DNA from: Rhea pennata
Lineage: Eukaryota > Chordata > Aves > Rheiformes > Rheidae
Reading direction: 5' to 3'
Length of the DNA: 64,000 nucleotides
NCBI RefSeq assembly: GCF_028389875.1
Contig: NC_084663.1
Span: forward strand, 160,113,801 to 160,177,800
Positions within the stretch are counted from its first letter, which is position 1. Each line of letters starts with the position of its first letter. Shown here piece by piece: positions 45,421-57,372 of this stretch. Under the pieces are notes generated by a model. The model was not told the origin of the DNA. It made no database searches and was given only the letters and a program-made list of their open reading frames with translations. Made by a program: the position numbers and the translations under genes.

Positions 45421-48400
45421 ATGGCTAAAAGATCAGGCTAAGCAAATTTTAGCTAGTAATAAAGCATTTTTTTTTAAGTGAAGGTAGCTTAAATATTGGA
45501 ATAGCTTACTTGAGGTGGATTTTATGTATACAGTTATGTTTTTAAATCCATATTTGCTGAATTTAAAGGAGCCTAAGCTTTCATGATTACACTCAAGCAT
45601 GTTAAGTTAGATATGTTGAATATCCTTGCTAAAGTGATAGAAGTTATTTAATTTTGAATACATTTACATATGACTTCAATGTGTTTTAAGTCATATTGCT
45701 TTGTGCATTTAGTTGGTTTACTTTAACTTTTCTGAGCATCTGCAAACTGATGAGACTCAGCATGTGTGCTGTAGGTCAGCCAGAAGTTAATGGACTTGGT
45801 GCATTCTGTCATCATTCAATCTAGCAGGCAGCTTGTGGCTGGTGACATTGTACTTTTCAGGGTGGGAGAGAGGAGAGAGGGTTTTCTCATCTAACATTAG
45901 GACTGCAGAATTCACTGCAGCAGGGGCTGCTACCTCAGCACTGGCAGACAGGAAGCGTGTCAGTAGTTTCTTGATATTCAGTCATCTGTGTTGCATGCCC
46001 TGCCCACAGCAGCAGATAGTGCCCTTTCAAACTTGACTCATTGCTATTGTTGCATTTAGTGAGAGGCTGAGGAGATGGAGTGCCTTCTCTGTTCTCTTGA
46101 CCAAAGCCAGATGGAGTTGTCTTATTCTCTAGGAGTCTGCAGCTGAAACGTGAAGGGCACTGGGATTTCAAATTCTATCCTCTCTTACTGCAAGTGTTTT
46201 GGAACAAAATGAGGCACTGCTCCCTGGGAGGCAGTTCCAATACTGGCATACTTGCTTTTCTTATGAAGCCTCTCGTAAATCCCTCTGTTCCCACTAGACA
46301 GGACTAGCACATTTCACAGGTATTTTTCCTGTTTTCCCTGTTTTTGTATTAAATACTGATTGGTCCCTTCTTATTTTCAGTCACCTTGTAACTCTGATCC
46401 TTTGTTGCTCATACTCTTTACTGCTTGTATGCTTGGCTGTGCTCTTTAGTGAGAAAGAGAAGCCCCTTGTTTGCCTTGTCTTCATTCAGAGATACTCTTT
46501 TCATTGTGACTCTAGAAGCTTTTGTTTCCAGAATCTGTGTTGTCTTATCTTTCTATCTGAATCTGGAAAAATCTATGCAGTGAAAGGTGATGAGTTCAAG
46601 AATTTTCCTGTTTATCAGTGTAATTAAGTCTGAACTGTTGCTCTTGGTAAGTAATTCTTTCTATATGAACATACTGATTTTTAGGGGGCATCAGTAATGT
46701 ATCTCAAAGAAAACTGAGAGTTTGTGATAACTATATTTTGTATTAACCAACATTTAGGTACTTAACCTTGCCATGTCAATCTGATCTTGAGCTTTTTAAA
46801 TTTTGATACAAAACAGTGTAAAATATCCAGCTTTTTTAGAAGTTTGCAGTTTTGTCTGTATTGTGATGTTCTTAAAAGCTACTTCTGTGCTCCTACAATT
46901 ACTGGCTTCTATATGTTATGAAATATTCTGTGCATAATTTCACATGTCTCAGTAAGTGCCTTTAGGATGATCTAACAGCTAGCTGTTGCTGAAATGGACA
47001 GTCTTGTTCCACATCCTATTCCTGTGTTTTTGCTATTTCTCTTGCACTGGTTCTGCAGATTGCAGATTCCTAGATGACTTGGTTCATCTGGGAAGCTAGT
47101 CCATCAGGACCTTTCCTCCTTCCTTCCCCCCCCAAAAAATCCAGATCTCGGAAAGATAAACCCCAAACTCTTATGGATTAGCCAGTTCAGATCCGTGGCC
47201 TCAAAGTTGCTAGGTCCAGTGCAAAAAGAGGAGTTGGAGGGGGCTGGCCCGATGATTAAGAGGTGGGGGAGAGCAGTACCAACAGTACCAACACTTCTTG
47301 GTAACGACTTGCTGCTGGATTAGCTGTGACATGAAGCCTTGTATTTGATCTTGCTATACAGAGTATAGCTGCTACACAGCATTACTTTCTAAAAGTATAT
47401 AGTATTAAGTCAAATGTCCTTTTGTGTCTTGTATGTTAACTACTACACTAGTTTGCTGCTGGCCTTTGAGATATTTGAATAGCAGCTTCCCCTGCTGCTG
47501 AAAGGGGAAGTCAAGCTCTGCTGTGCACCGGGCTGTTTCCTTCACTTCCCTGCCCTAGCAGGGAACGTTCAGGGAGGTGGTTCAAACTCACTGAGGTGGC
47601 AGGAGATTAATTGCTTTTGTTCATTAAGTACAGAGTAGGGTGAGAGGAGAGCATGGGATCATGCACGGCTGGTTCAGATTGGTGTAAGGTTTTATGGTAG
47701 CGCACTGCCAAATCACTGTTTGTGAAACTTTTTTAATCAGCCCACGCTGCTGCTGATAAAGTGTCTGTGTGTGTATTTGTGTCCAGGTTCAGGTGAATCA
47801 GTTCTATGATGTAGTTTCCCATATAGTTGTACAAAGAGGTCTCCTGGCACAAGGAGGAATGTGTGTGTGTGAAGATTTTGCAGCTAACTGGAATGCAACT
47901 TGCAGCACTAGCAGATGGCTGTTAATCTATTGATCTGCTGTTCTTGGGAGGCTCTGAAACATTTGTTTTGGTTGGAAATGTCGCTCTTTATACATTTCCA
48001 TCATAATCTTGCTGTATATATTATTTAGTTATTATGTGTGTGTCATATCTTTAATGTTATCATTACGTAGTTTGTACCACTCAGTTAATTTTCTTTCATA
48101 ATTTCAAAGTATCAAGACATTTATACAGTTCTTTGGGTCAGATAAATTCTGCTAGTTCTTCATATGATCTATAAGGAGATAGTTGTTTAAGCAGAGAAAA
48201 GTCACATGCTTCATGCACACAATCAAGATCTGATGACTTATAGATAACTAATAAGCATATTAAAATGGCTGAATGTACAACTCTTAGAATCTGTTACTTT
48301 AAAAATTAGTTAGAGACTCAAAATTACTAAACTTCAAAAGAAAACAAATTCCTCTGTGAACAGGCTTTTGTTATTATGTATTACTTATATATATTAATTA

Positions 48401-50939
48401 TGTATTAGTCATAAGACATTGCATTTTTTTTGTATTCAGGAGCCAGTGTTTTTAATTAAGATGTTAAAGTTTGTTTCTCTCTCCATCTCTTTTTATCATT
48501 ATACTACTAAATTTTTAAGCTGTTGCATAACAATTGGGCTAAAAATGGTGGTTTGGAGATACTGAAGTTTTTCCCTGCGCCCTTTCTTCTTCAGTGGTTT
48601 CTTGAAACAGCAGCTTTAGAAGGAAAGGAAGACAAAGGGGAGGGAAGCAGAATGGGCATGAGTAAAAGGTGTTTATAGCAGTTACTAGATATTAAGACTA
48701 GAGTTGTGTAGTGGAAAGTGGAAAGAAAGTAGAAAATATTAAAAGGGATTTGGGGGAAAATGATGTTTTTGCAGGGACTGGAGTGATGAGCTTGGCAGAA
48801 ATATGTGCTGAAGGACTTGGGTGATTCTAGAGCTGATACATTCTACTATACTAGTTGTAAGGGTTTTGAAGGAGGAGGATTGACCTATTAATATTCTGTA
48901 AAAGGGGTGGTAGGATATAATAACAGTGTGAATGTGAAAGGTAAAGGGAAAAAGAGGGGTGAAAACTTAAAAACTGCAGAGTGGGAAGGCAAAAAGACCT
49001 TACAGTTGTATATGCAAGCGGTAAAAGGCATTAAACTGCTGGGTGCATTGATATTTGGGCAAAGGAGAAGTAAATTTGAATTACACCTTTCATTTTAATT
49101 TAATTTGATGTAACTATAAACAGAAACAGATGTAAACATCAGAGTTCTTGTTTTCTGAACAGTGAGGGAAGAGACTCTTGTGTCTTCCATACTGGAAGTT
49201 TGATTTATGGTTTAAGGAAGAATAATTCATAAAACCTTTGAGTGTTATTAATATAAGCTGCTTCAGCGAAATAAGTTTAAAATCTTTATGTGCACATAGG
49301 ATGACATTTTGGTGAAACAAAATTTACTAATCTCAGTATTTATAGGATGACACTTTTTCCAGGTAGAAAATTTATTTATCCAGTAAAACCAGAGTTTACA
49401 AGAAACTATCTTACAACTTCTGCTACTTGGTACTTTTGTTGTAATGCAGTTCATCTGGATTAATGAATTCTGTAAAATCATACTGATTTACTTTGCTTCC
49501 AGTTTCTTATTTGGGACTTTTTACAATTTATTAATAACTGTTTGATGTGATTTACTAAAATTCACTTCTATGTAAAGCTTTGATTATGGGTTGTGTTCCA
49601 TGTTGTTTATTGCCTTCTTGATGAATTAAAAAAATGTTGGGATTGGCATAGGGCTATGTAAATCACTTTTTAATCTTTGAATGTCCCATTTAAATAGACA
49701 TTCTGGAAGAAGATTTGCCACAGATTAGTTATTTTTCCCCCATAAAATAGGGACCAGATAGGCTTGGTTACCAAGTAATTATTTATCTGTTTGACAGTAA
49801 AAATGAGAGTGACTATTGTGGGTTCTTAAGTAATAAAGGCTTGCCTTATAAAAGGATAATGGTTATAAGAGTCAGGGCTTTCACCACCTTCCTTCCCCAC
49901 CTTCCCTTCTTCCCCCTCTCCCCCCAAAGTCAGATGAGGGTAAACTAGCTATAGATGGACAAGAGGAGGAAGTGTGGGGACTCATGCATATCCATAGTGT
50001 TCCAAAGAAGGAAAAGGAAAAGAAAATGTGTACATTTCTTTAATTGTTGTGCAAGTTTCCTGTGTTTGATAGCTAGGAACTACTTTTGCAGCCAATACAA
50101 GAAATATGTGTCTGTGCGCTTCTACTATCACATACTTTGGAAGAAGAGTTATAAACCAAGATTGCTCATTAGTTTGGAGCTCTAGGAAATCATGTGTTTT
50201 ACATGACGTGCTGAGGCCTGTGACAGCTGAGCTATAAAGATTCATTTCTGTGATGGAAGAGCATGTGCCCAGGAAATGTGCCAAAGAGACTGAGAATGTG
50301 AACAGTGTTAGAGCTGACTCAGACTAAGGAAAACATGGAGCTTGTGGCTTTAGCATGTTGGCATCCAAACACGGAAGTCTGCTAGATGTCCTGCAAAAGG
50401 AGTCTTTATCAGTATTGTGACAGAACTTCAATTGTTTCTCTTAGCAAGTGGCTCTGCAAGTTATGTTACAAGTAGCTTACTGCGAAAAGAATGTATTTAC
50501 GGATTAGTTGTGTACTGCTATGGTAACTGCGAGAGGTAATTATCAAATAGTGACCTACTACATAAGATTGTAGAATACATTGACTAGTATATATGTCTAG
50601 AAATGAAAAAAGTGATCTTTCTTCTTGATCTGAAGAACACAGGAATTTCATAGTGTTGGAAAATGAATGAAAATTATTCAAAAGGCAAATAGCTTTTTAT
50701 GCACACACATGTGTGCACACATGTATACATGTATATAATACTGTACACTGAGGATATCCTGCTTAGCATGAAAAATCATGTTGCCTTTTTTGTCAAGTAC
50801 ATAGTGTCCAAAATGAAGTGAGCACTTCTTCTCTTTCCTTAGTCTCTGTTCTGCATTGGCTGCCCAGCAGATGCATCTTTTTTTTTCCTCTGTGGTTGAA
50901 CATGTTAGATGGCTGACAAACCTTAATTAAAGGACGTAA

Positions 50940-51400
50940 ATGCGCCACATGCAAAACCACAATGATTTCTTTGATTGCAGGGACCTTTTGGCCAGCTTGC
51001 AGTAAGGACTTGTGTTTAGAAGAGAACCTTTGGGCTCATCTGTATCTCCCTCCCCTCAAAGGGATGGCAGCCCGAGGACAGCTAGCATTCATCCTGACGC
51101 CAAGAAACTTCAAAGGAGGTAAGCGCCTCAGAAATGCTACCCAGACAAAATACTTCTCATCAGTCCTGCACCCCAACGTGGTAATATTCTTCAGCAGAGC
51201 ATTACCATTTCCTAAAAGTTTCTGTTCGTAGCTCCTTCATGAAAATCTTTTGAGAACTCCCTGCGACCTCATCAGCTGGTTGCAGTGCCATTAATATTCA
51301 TGGCTGTACACATTGCTACCAGTAGCCCTTGTCCATTTGCCTAATAATGTGCGCTTAGCATAAGGAAAGAAGACACTTTATTCTTCCTGGGTTTGTAGTC
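50940..51400. other. exon-like, higher-complexity intronic block
   Basis: Sequence of balanced composition in an AT-rich intron. A stretch at 50981-51119 is flanked by a pyrimidine-AG (TTTGATTGCAG) and a GTAAGC donor and is open in one frame (PPLKGMAARGQLAF and onward). At 139 bp it is not a multiple of three, so including it between the phase-0 STK24 exons would shift the frame. The following part (ATTAATATTCATGGCTGTAC) resembles sequence often kept in conserved non-coding elements. No protein family recognised. Confidence 0.3.
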
Positions 51401-53799
51401 AGACATATGCTCCTCTACTTTCCTTATTTTATTTTTTTATGTTTTGGATCAGATTCCAAACCTGAACTTTTCTGAGTTCATTATCCTTAATGATAAAGTT
51501 AGGGAAAACCCTCTGCTTACTCTCCGCAGTCTTAAAAGACTTCTTGTGTGGATCTCTGAATGATTTGTTAATACCTAGCTGTTTTCCACCTAATTCTTTG
51601 TGTGTGTTTAGATTTCTAGAAAGCATTATTCCACAAAGATTCTGTAGAAACAAAATACTGCATTTCATTCTGCTGGAGGGAAATATGTCCTTCAAGATTT
51701 TTTTTTTTTCTTGTCAGGTGTCACCTAGTTGTAGCACAGCTGTTTTTAAATGCCTATGGAATATTTTTTAATGGAAAACTCAGTTTAAAAGAAACAAGTG
51801 TATCAAGATGTTAGAAATTCAAACACAGATCTCACATTAGCTTTTTCTTTTTCCCTTCTATGCAGGTGATTCATAGCATTGCTCAGCTCTAGATCTTACT
51901 TTTTGTGTTCTTATTCCAGTAGTCATTTTGTGAAACACACTAAAAGCAGGGCTAGAAACAAGAGGCAAAATTTTTTTTTTGTAGTTACTTGTATTTTTTT
52001 TTAATGAGGATATTTGGGAATAGAGTAGACTTAGTGAATGAGAGTTCTGTTTGCTGAACAGATTTCTTCTAAGGGTGTGGATTTGGAGAGCATACTTGGC
52101 ACTCAAACCATTTAAGCTATCTGTTACTAATTCCTGTGTGATTGCAGGTACCTCATTAACAAATTTTGCTGTATGTTTTCCTTTTTGACATGAGTATATT
52201 ATTTATTAATTTGACATTTTTTGTAACCTAAAAAAGAGCTTTCTGACTATGTCAAGTACTTGTAATAATGGCCATCTAGCTAACTTCCTTATTGGGCTCT
52301 ACCATATAAATATAAAGGATCTATAGATTGAAACCTGAATATACTTAGGTGGTAAGAAAGAGAATTGTCCCATAAACATGCCACATAATTATTTTCGAAA
52401 GCTATGTGAATGTAGGTTTACCTATAGATGTTCTCAACAACTTACAGATCCTCCAGGTTTCATTCAAAAAAATAGTTAAAGGTCCTGGCTATGTTGATAG
52501 ATAAAATTAGCTGGGTTTTTGCTTATCTGTTTTCAGTAGTTGTTTACTTTTTTCAATGCAGAGACTTCTGTTGCAGTAGTCAGCTTTCATAATTTAATTG
52601 GAAAATTTTATTTATTTAATTTTCTTCTAAATTTCATATATACACTTATTGGTCAAGTATATATTTTTTTCTTAAAACGTAATATCTCCAAGAGATATTT
52701 TATGCCTGTACCTCTTCTTGGTTTTCAAAAAAGCAAAACAAATATTCAAATTCAAAGAAGGAAACGTTCACAGAACTGTGAATCTCTTTCAAGAGGTTAT
52801 TCTAGTACTACTTTTTATCTTTACAAAGTATTACAGAATGTGGCAAACAAGCAGGAGCACACTGAAGCTGATGTGATCTTGTCAGGTTCATTCTGTTTTG
52901 GTAAGACAAGCTAAGGAGAATCACAGGCGTATTTTATTTTTAATAATGGGTTGCCCTCTTCTCTGAGCAGATGAGAAGGAAATCAAGGAACTTTTTATTT
53001 ACATCGTTTGAGCAACTTTCTAGAATCAGTGAAAGGTTTTAAAAATATTTTATATATGCTTTTCTAGGAATTCAGCAAAGAAAGGGTAGAAGTAGGGATG
53101 AGAATTTAAAGTCCTCATTAATCTCTAAAGAAAAATCTGTGATGGACAGGCATTCTTATAAAATGGGAGAGCTAGCTATATGTGGGAAGTGCTATGTTAT
53201 TTGGAGGCTCTGAAATTAATGAAATTCTTTTAGAATTCCTTTTGATGATGAATGTAGTTACTACTTTGTAAATTTTTCCTGGAGGGAACTATTCAAAGTA
53301 ATGTTCTTTCTCTTTGAAGCTTTTCACATTGATAGTAGAATGCATTTTCTTGGTATAAAAATCAAACCAGTCTGAACTGCGGTCATCTGCCAGATGTTCT
53401 GCTTTGATATGGCTAAATTTTTGCTCATACTTTCTTGATGAATAGATTATCTGAATCTGTATTTCTTAACATCTGCTTTTGCTCTTTTTATACTCCAAAA
53501 CTCCAAAGCAAGATATTAATTTCCAAGGTTAAAGTTAGCTAATTTATTACAGCTGTTGATTTTTCAGTTATTCCTCACTTTTCTAGGAACCTTGGACTTG
53601 AAGATACTGCTCTAAAACATGGTCCATCAGTTGCGACAGGAGGGCGATGGGAGGACTTATCTGTGGTGGCTAAGGCAACCTGCGTGGCTGTAGCCTTGTT
53701 CTCTCATTAAATAGTTTCTCTTGTTCTTGGAAGCCAACAGTTGTCTTTCCATGCCATCTGACCTTCACAGAAACTTTCTGTCTTTAGGAATTTTTTTTT

Positions 53800-53800
53800 A

Positions 53801-53838
<38 letters not shown>

Positions 53839-53902
53839 AATAAATATTATATATATATATATTTTTATATATATATATACACACACATATATATATATAT
53901 AT
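53800..53902. repeat. (AT)n dinucleotide repeat
   Basis: About 103 bp of mostly AT/TA alternation with short breaks (ATTTAATAAATATT, ATTTTTAT, ACACACAC). It is self-complementary and able to extrude as hairpins, and is probably length-variable. Confidence 0.95.
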
Positions 53903-56835
53903 CTGTAATGACATTAACAAATAGCTTCCCTCTTTATAAACTGATACACCAGCCTATATGAGTTTATATTGTAGTAGTAGGTGGAAATGGATGGAAGCAC
54001 ATTAACAGGATGAATAGCATGTCAAAAAAAAATTACAATGACAGATTAACTGAATATTGGAGCTTAATAAGCCTCCTAGGAAGGGCAGGAATGACAGGAG
54101 CATTCTTTATTTTTTGTAATGAGGTTGAAGAACATTTTGTTGGTCAGATATACAAGAAAAAATAGTAGTACTTACTGCAATTGTTTTTACAAGTAAAATA
54201 TGATTTATCATTTAGAGGCAGAAAATAATACTGTGTTCAAAAGGTAACGTGAATTGGCACTGAAAGATTTTTGTCTGTTTTATCCTCTGTGAAGACAATA
54301 CTAAAAGCTTATAAAAACAGTATGCCATTCTTTGATAACTGACAGATAGTCATAGGAGCTAGATATGGAGTGATAGAATCAATTTGCTGATTTGAAATGG
54401 GAAGAGCTAATACCTGTGCTAACAGAATTGCTGTTCAAATTTGGGAGAAACTACAGTGTAAATAACTTACTGTGCGATAAGCAATTTTATCCTGTAACAT
54501 CCCTTTAGTCTATCAGAAGAGTTACTAAATGACATTGAGCAATCTAGCAGGCATCTGGGTGGGCCAGTTGAAGTTCAGGGGACATTGCTTACCTCCCCTG
54601 TCTAAGGATCGGGTCGTGGAAAGAATGGCGCGAAAGCAGATGGTGGTATGCTGTTCATTTTGGACTTTCAACATATCGCAGCACTGGCTTTAGCTCAGAT
54701 TAGATTTTTAAGTTGAACTAGTAATAGGTGTGTGTAATATTTATAACTAGACAAGAAGTGACAAGAATTAAGGTCATTAGATAGAGCAGCATGTATTCAT
54801 TGTTGAAGATAGGTATTTGCTGAATATACTGATATCTACCATGCACTGTTAATCAGAGAACTTTCTTTTGTCAAATAGCATCTGCTCTCATGCTAATCTC
54901 TGGATCTAGAAGTTGAGTAAATAGTCCACTAACAACTTGAAAGTTTGTAAATCCTGTGAGTTTCAAGGATCTAACGTCAGTATGTCAAGTCAAGGGTGCC
55001 TTCTCTCTAATAGCATAAAACAATAATTTTCTGGTGTGTGTCAGAGTACTTAAAATATTTTTTTTGTAAAATAAGCTCTTGAGGAAAGATATTTAAAATA
55101 TTATCAGTGTAGTTCTGGCAATCTTAATACTTCTTGATACTTGTTTTCAGGTTTGAGAGGGTTGGCAACATTTAGTCTTGTTCTGAAATGGTTTGGACTT
55201 GTCTAAGAGAAGCAAATGCCACAAATAGCCGCAAAGGAGAGGCCATTTCCTGTCACTATCTCAATGCATCATTTATGGGGGCCTACAAAATATGTATTTT
55301 CTGATTGATCACTGTATCTTATTATCTGCGCGTAAGCTCACGTATGTCCATGTGAGTTAACAGATAGTGACAGGGACACAAATGCTAGCAATTCCCTTTC
55401 TTTCATATTGTACAACAAAACAACCTCTATTAATGCAACTGTATGTTTAGAGGAGATTGCTGCTGAGTAAATAGCAGTTGACTGATGTTAAACTTGATGA
55501 TTGTAAGAAAAGGAAAACATTTTGAAGAATTCAGAAATATGAGCGATCATATTCCTTAGGATGAATTTCTTTTTGATTAACCTTTTCATCTGCTTTAAAA
55601 AAGGATATTGGAGTGTTAAATATTTTCTGATTTATTTTGAAAGGATGGTTTTGTGCTTCTGACTTGATCAGCTTGCACAGCTTGTTCTAGGGCTGGATCT
55701 TCAGAGGAAGAAGGGGAGAGAGAGCATCTTTGGCATAATGTCGTTCTGCCCCCTGGTGGCTTTACAGAGCAGCATGGACGTCAGATGCATAATAAAAAAC
55801 ACGCGTGTGAAGTACAGCTGTCTGTAAAATCTTTCCTTTGGTAACAGGGAGTCAGTGGGCAAGTTTGCTTAAAGTAGAAGAGGAGAAATTCTTCATCTGA
55901 GTCATGTTTTTGAAGTCAGGCATCTAAGAATCAGTGTCTAAATAGTTGAGAAGATTGTAAGTTGGTAGGCTGTCTGTGTCAGACTTTCCTGGTGTTTTCA
56001 TATGTGTAGTTAGCAAAATAGAAATCTCAGTGAGGTGCAGTGACAAACTGTAGCAGGAATGCAGTTTAGAAAGTTTATTCTGTTGTATACATTGCGTATC
56101 TCAGGGCTCTTTTAATCTGAGTTATATGGTGGAAAATTGATAATAAATGTGTACCAGTATTGAAACATGAATCTCTGATCTATATCAGTTCAGCATATAT
56201 ATCAGTTATACTGTGAAAATTTTATTAAACAAAAGAGCTATTGAAGTCTACTCATAGTCACATACCACATACTGCACAACGTATCTCAGTTTTGGGACCG
56301 GTTTGTTTTTTCAGATTAAGGTTCAAGGTATTCTTTACATGTTTTGTAATACTTCATTTTTTTTCTACTGCTCTATAGATCAATTTAAGCTAGTTCTTAT
56401 TTTGATTAACAAATATGTTGTATTATTTCAATTATAAAACTTCTAGGTTGTGATTCGTTTTGACCTGGACTCTGTGACGTAAGTCACAATTGTTTGTAAA
56501 TACAGATTTTCAGCGGAATTTGGAGATAGCTGGTTTCTTTGGGGTCGGGGGCCTTGAGTAACAGATTTCTTTTAAACACATACAGAAATAGTTTTATTCT
56601 CCTACTTATTGTATCATGAATTTGAAGTGAGAAATAACTCTTTCTCATGAAAGATGGGAACTTTCACTTCAGGCGTCATTCAAGTCATGTTTACTGTTGT
56701 GTTGCTGTTTTCAAACTGCATTAGCTGACTTCCTTGATTTGATACTTTCATCTAAATCTTGAAATGCTCTACAGATCACTTGGTGTTATTACTTCTGAGT
56801 CCTTGTAGTCCTTCTGCTTTATGTTTCTCTGCAAA

Positions 56836-57372
56836 CCCTCTCCTCAGCCCTGGTGAGGCCTCATCTTGAGTACTGTGTCCAGTTCTGGACTCTCCAGTAC
56901 AAGAGACACGGAGCTGCTGGAGAGAGTCCCGCGTAGGGCTACGAAGATGATCAGAGGGCTGGAGCACCTGTCCTGTGAGGAACGGCTGCGAGAGCTGGGC
57001 CTCTTCATCCTGGGGAAGAGAAGACTGAGGGGGGATCTTATCCATGTGTATAAGTACCTGAAAGGAGGGCGTCAATGGGACATGGGACTCTTTTCAGTTG
57101 TCCCATGTGACAGGACAAGAGGCAATGGGCAGAAATTGAAGCACAGGAAGTTCCGCCTGAGCGTGAGGGGGAATTTCCTCCTGGTGAGAGTGACGGAGCA
57201 CTGGCACAGGTTGCCCAGAGAGGTTGTGGAGTCTCCTTCTCTGGAGATCTTCAAGGCCTGCCTGGATGCAACCGTGTCTACCATGCTGTAGGTGACCCTG
57301 CTTGAGCAGGGGTGTTGGACTAGATGATCTCCAGAGGTCCCTTCCAACCTTACTGATTCTATGATTCCATGA
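56836..57372 (+). mobile_element. CR1 LINE, short 3' copy
   Basis: A 537-bp 5'-truncated sense CR1 containing the C-terminal part of ORF2 and the 3' tail. A 141-codon frame (56866-57291) carries [31 protein letters not shown] and [18 protein letters not shown]. The tail is GATTCTATGATTCCATGA. It begins at CCCTCTCCTCAGCCC, within a few bases of the point at which the 29.9-32.6 kb copy is cut off. Confidence 0.95.
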
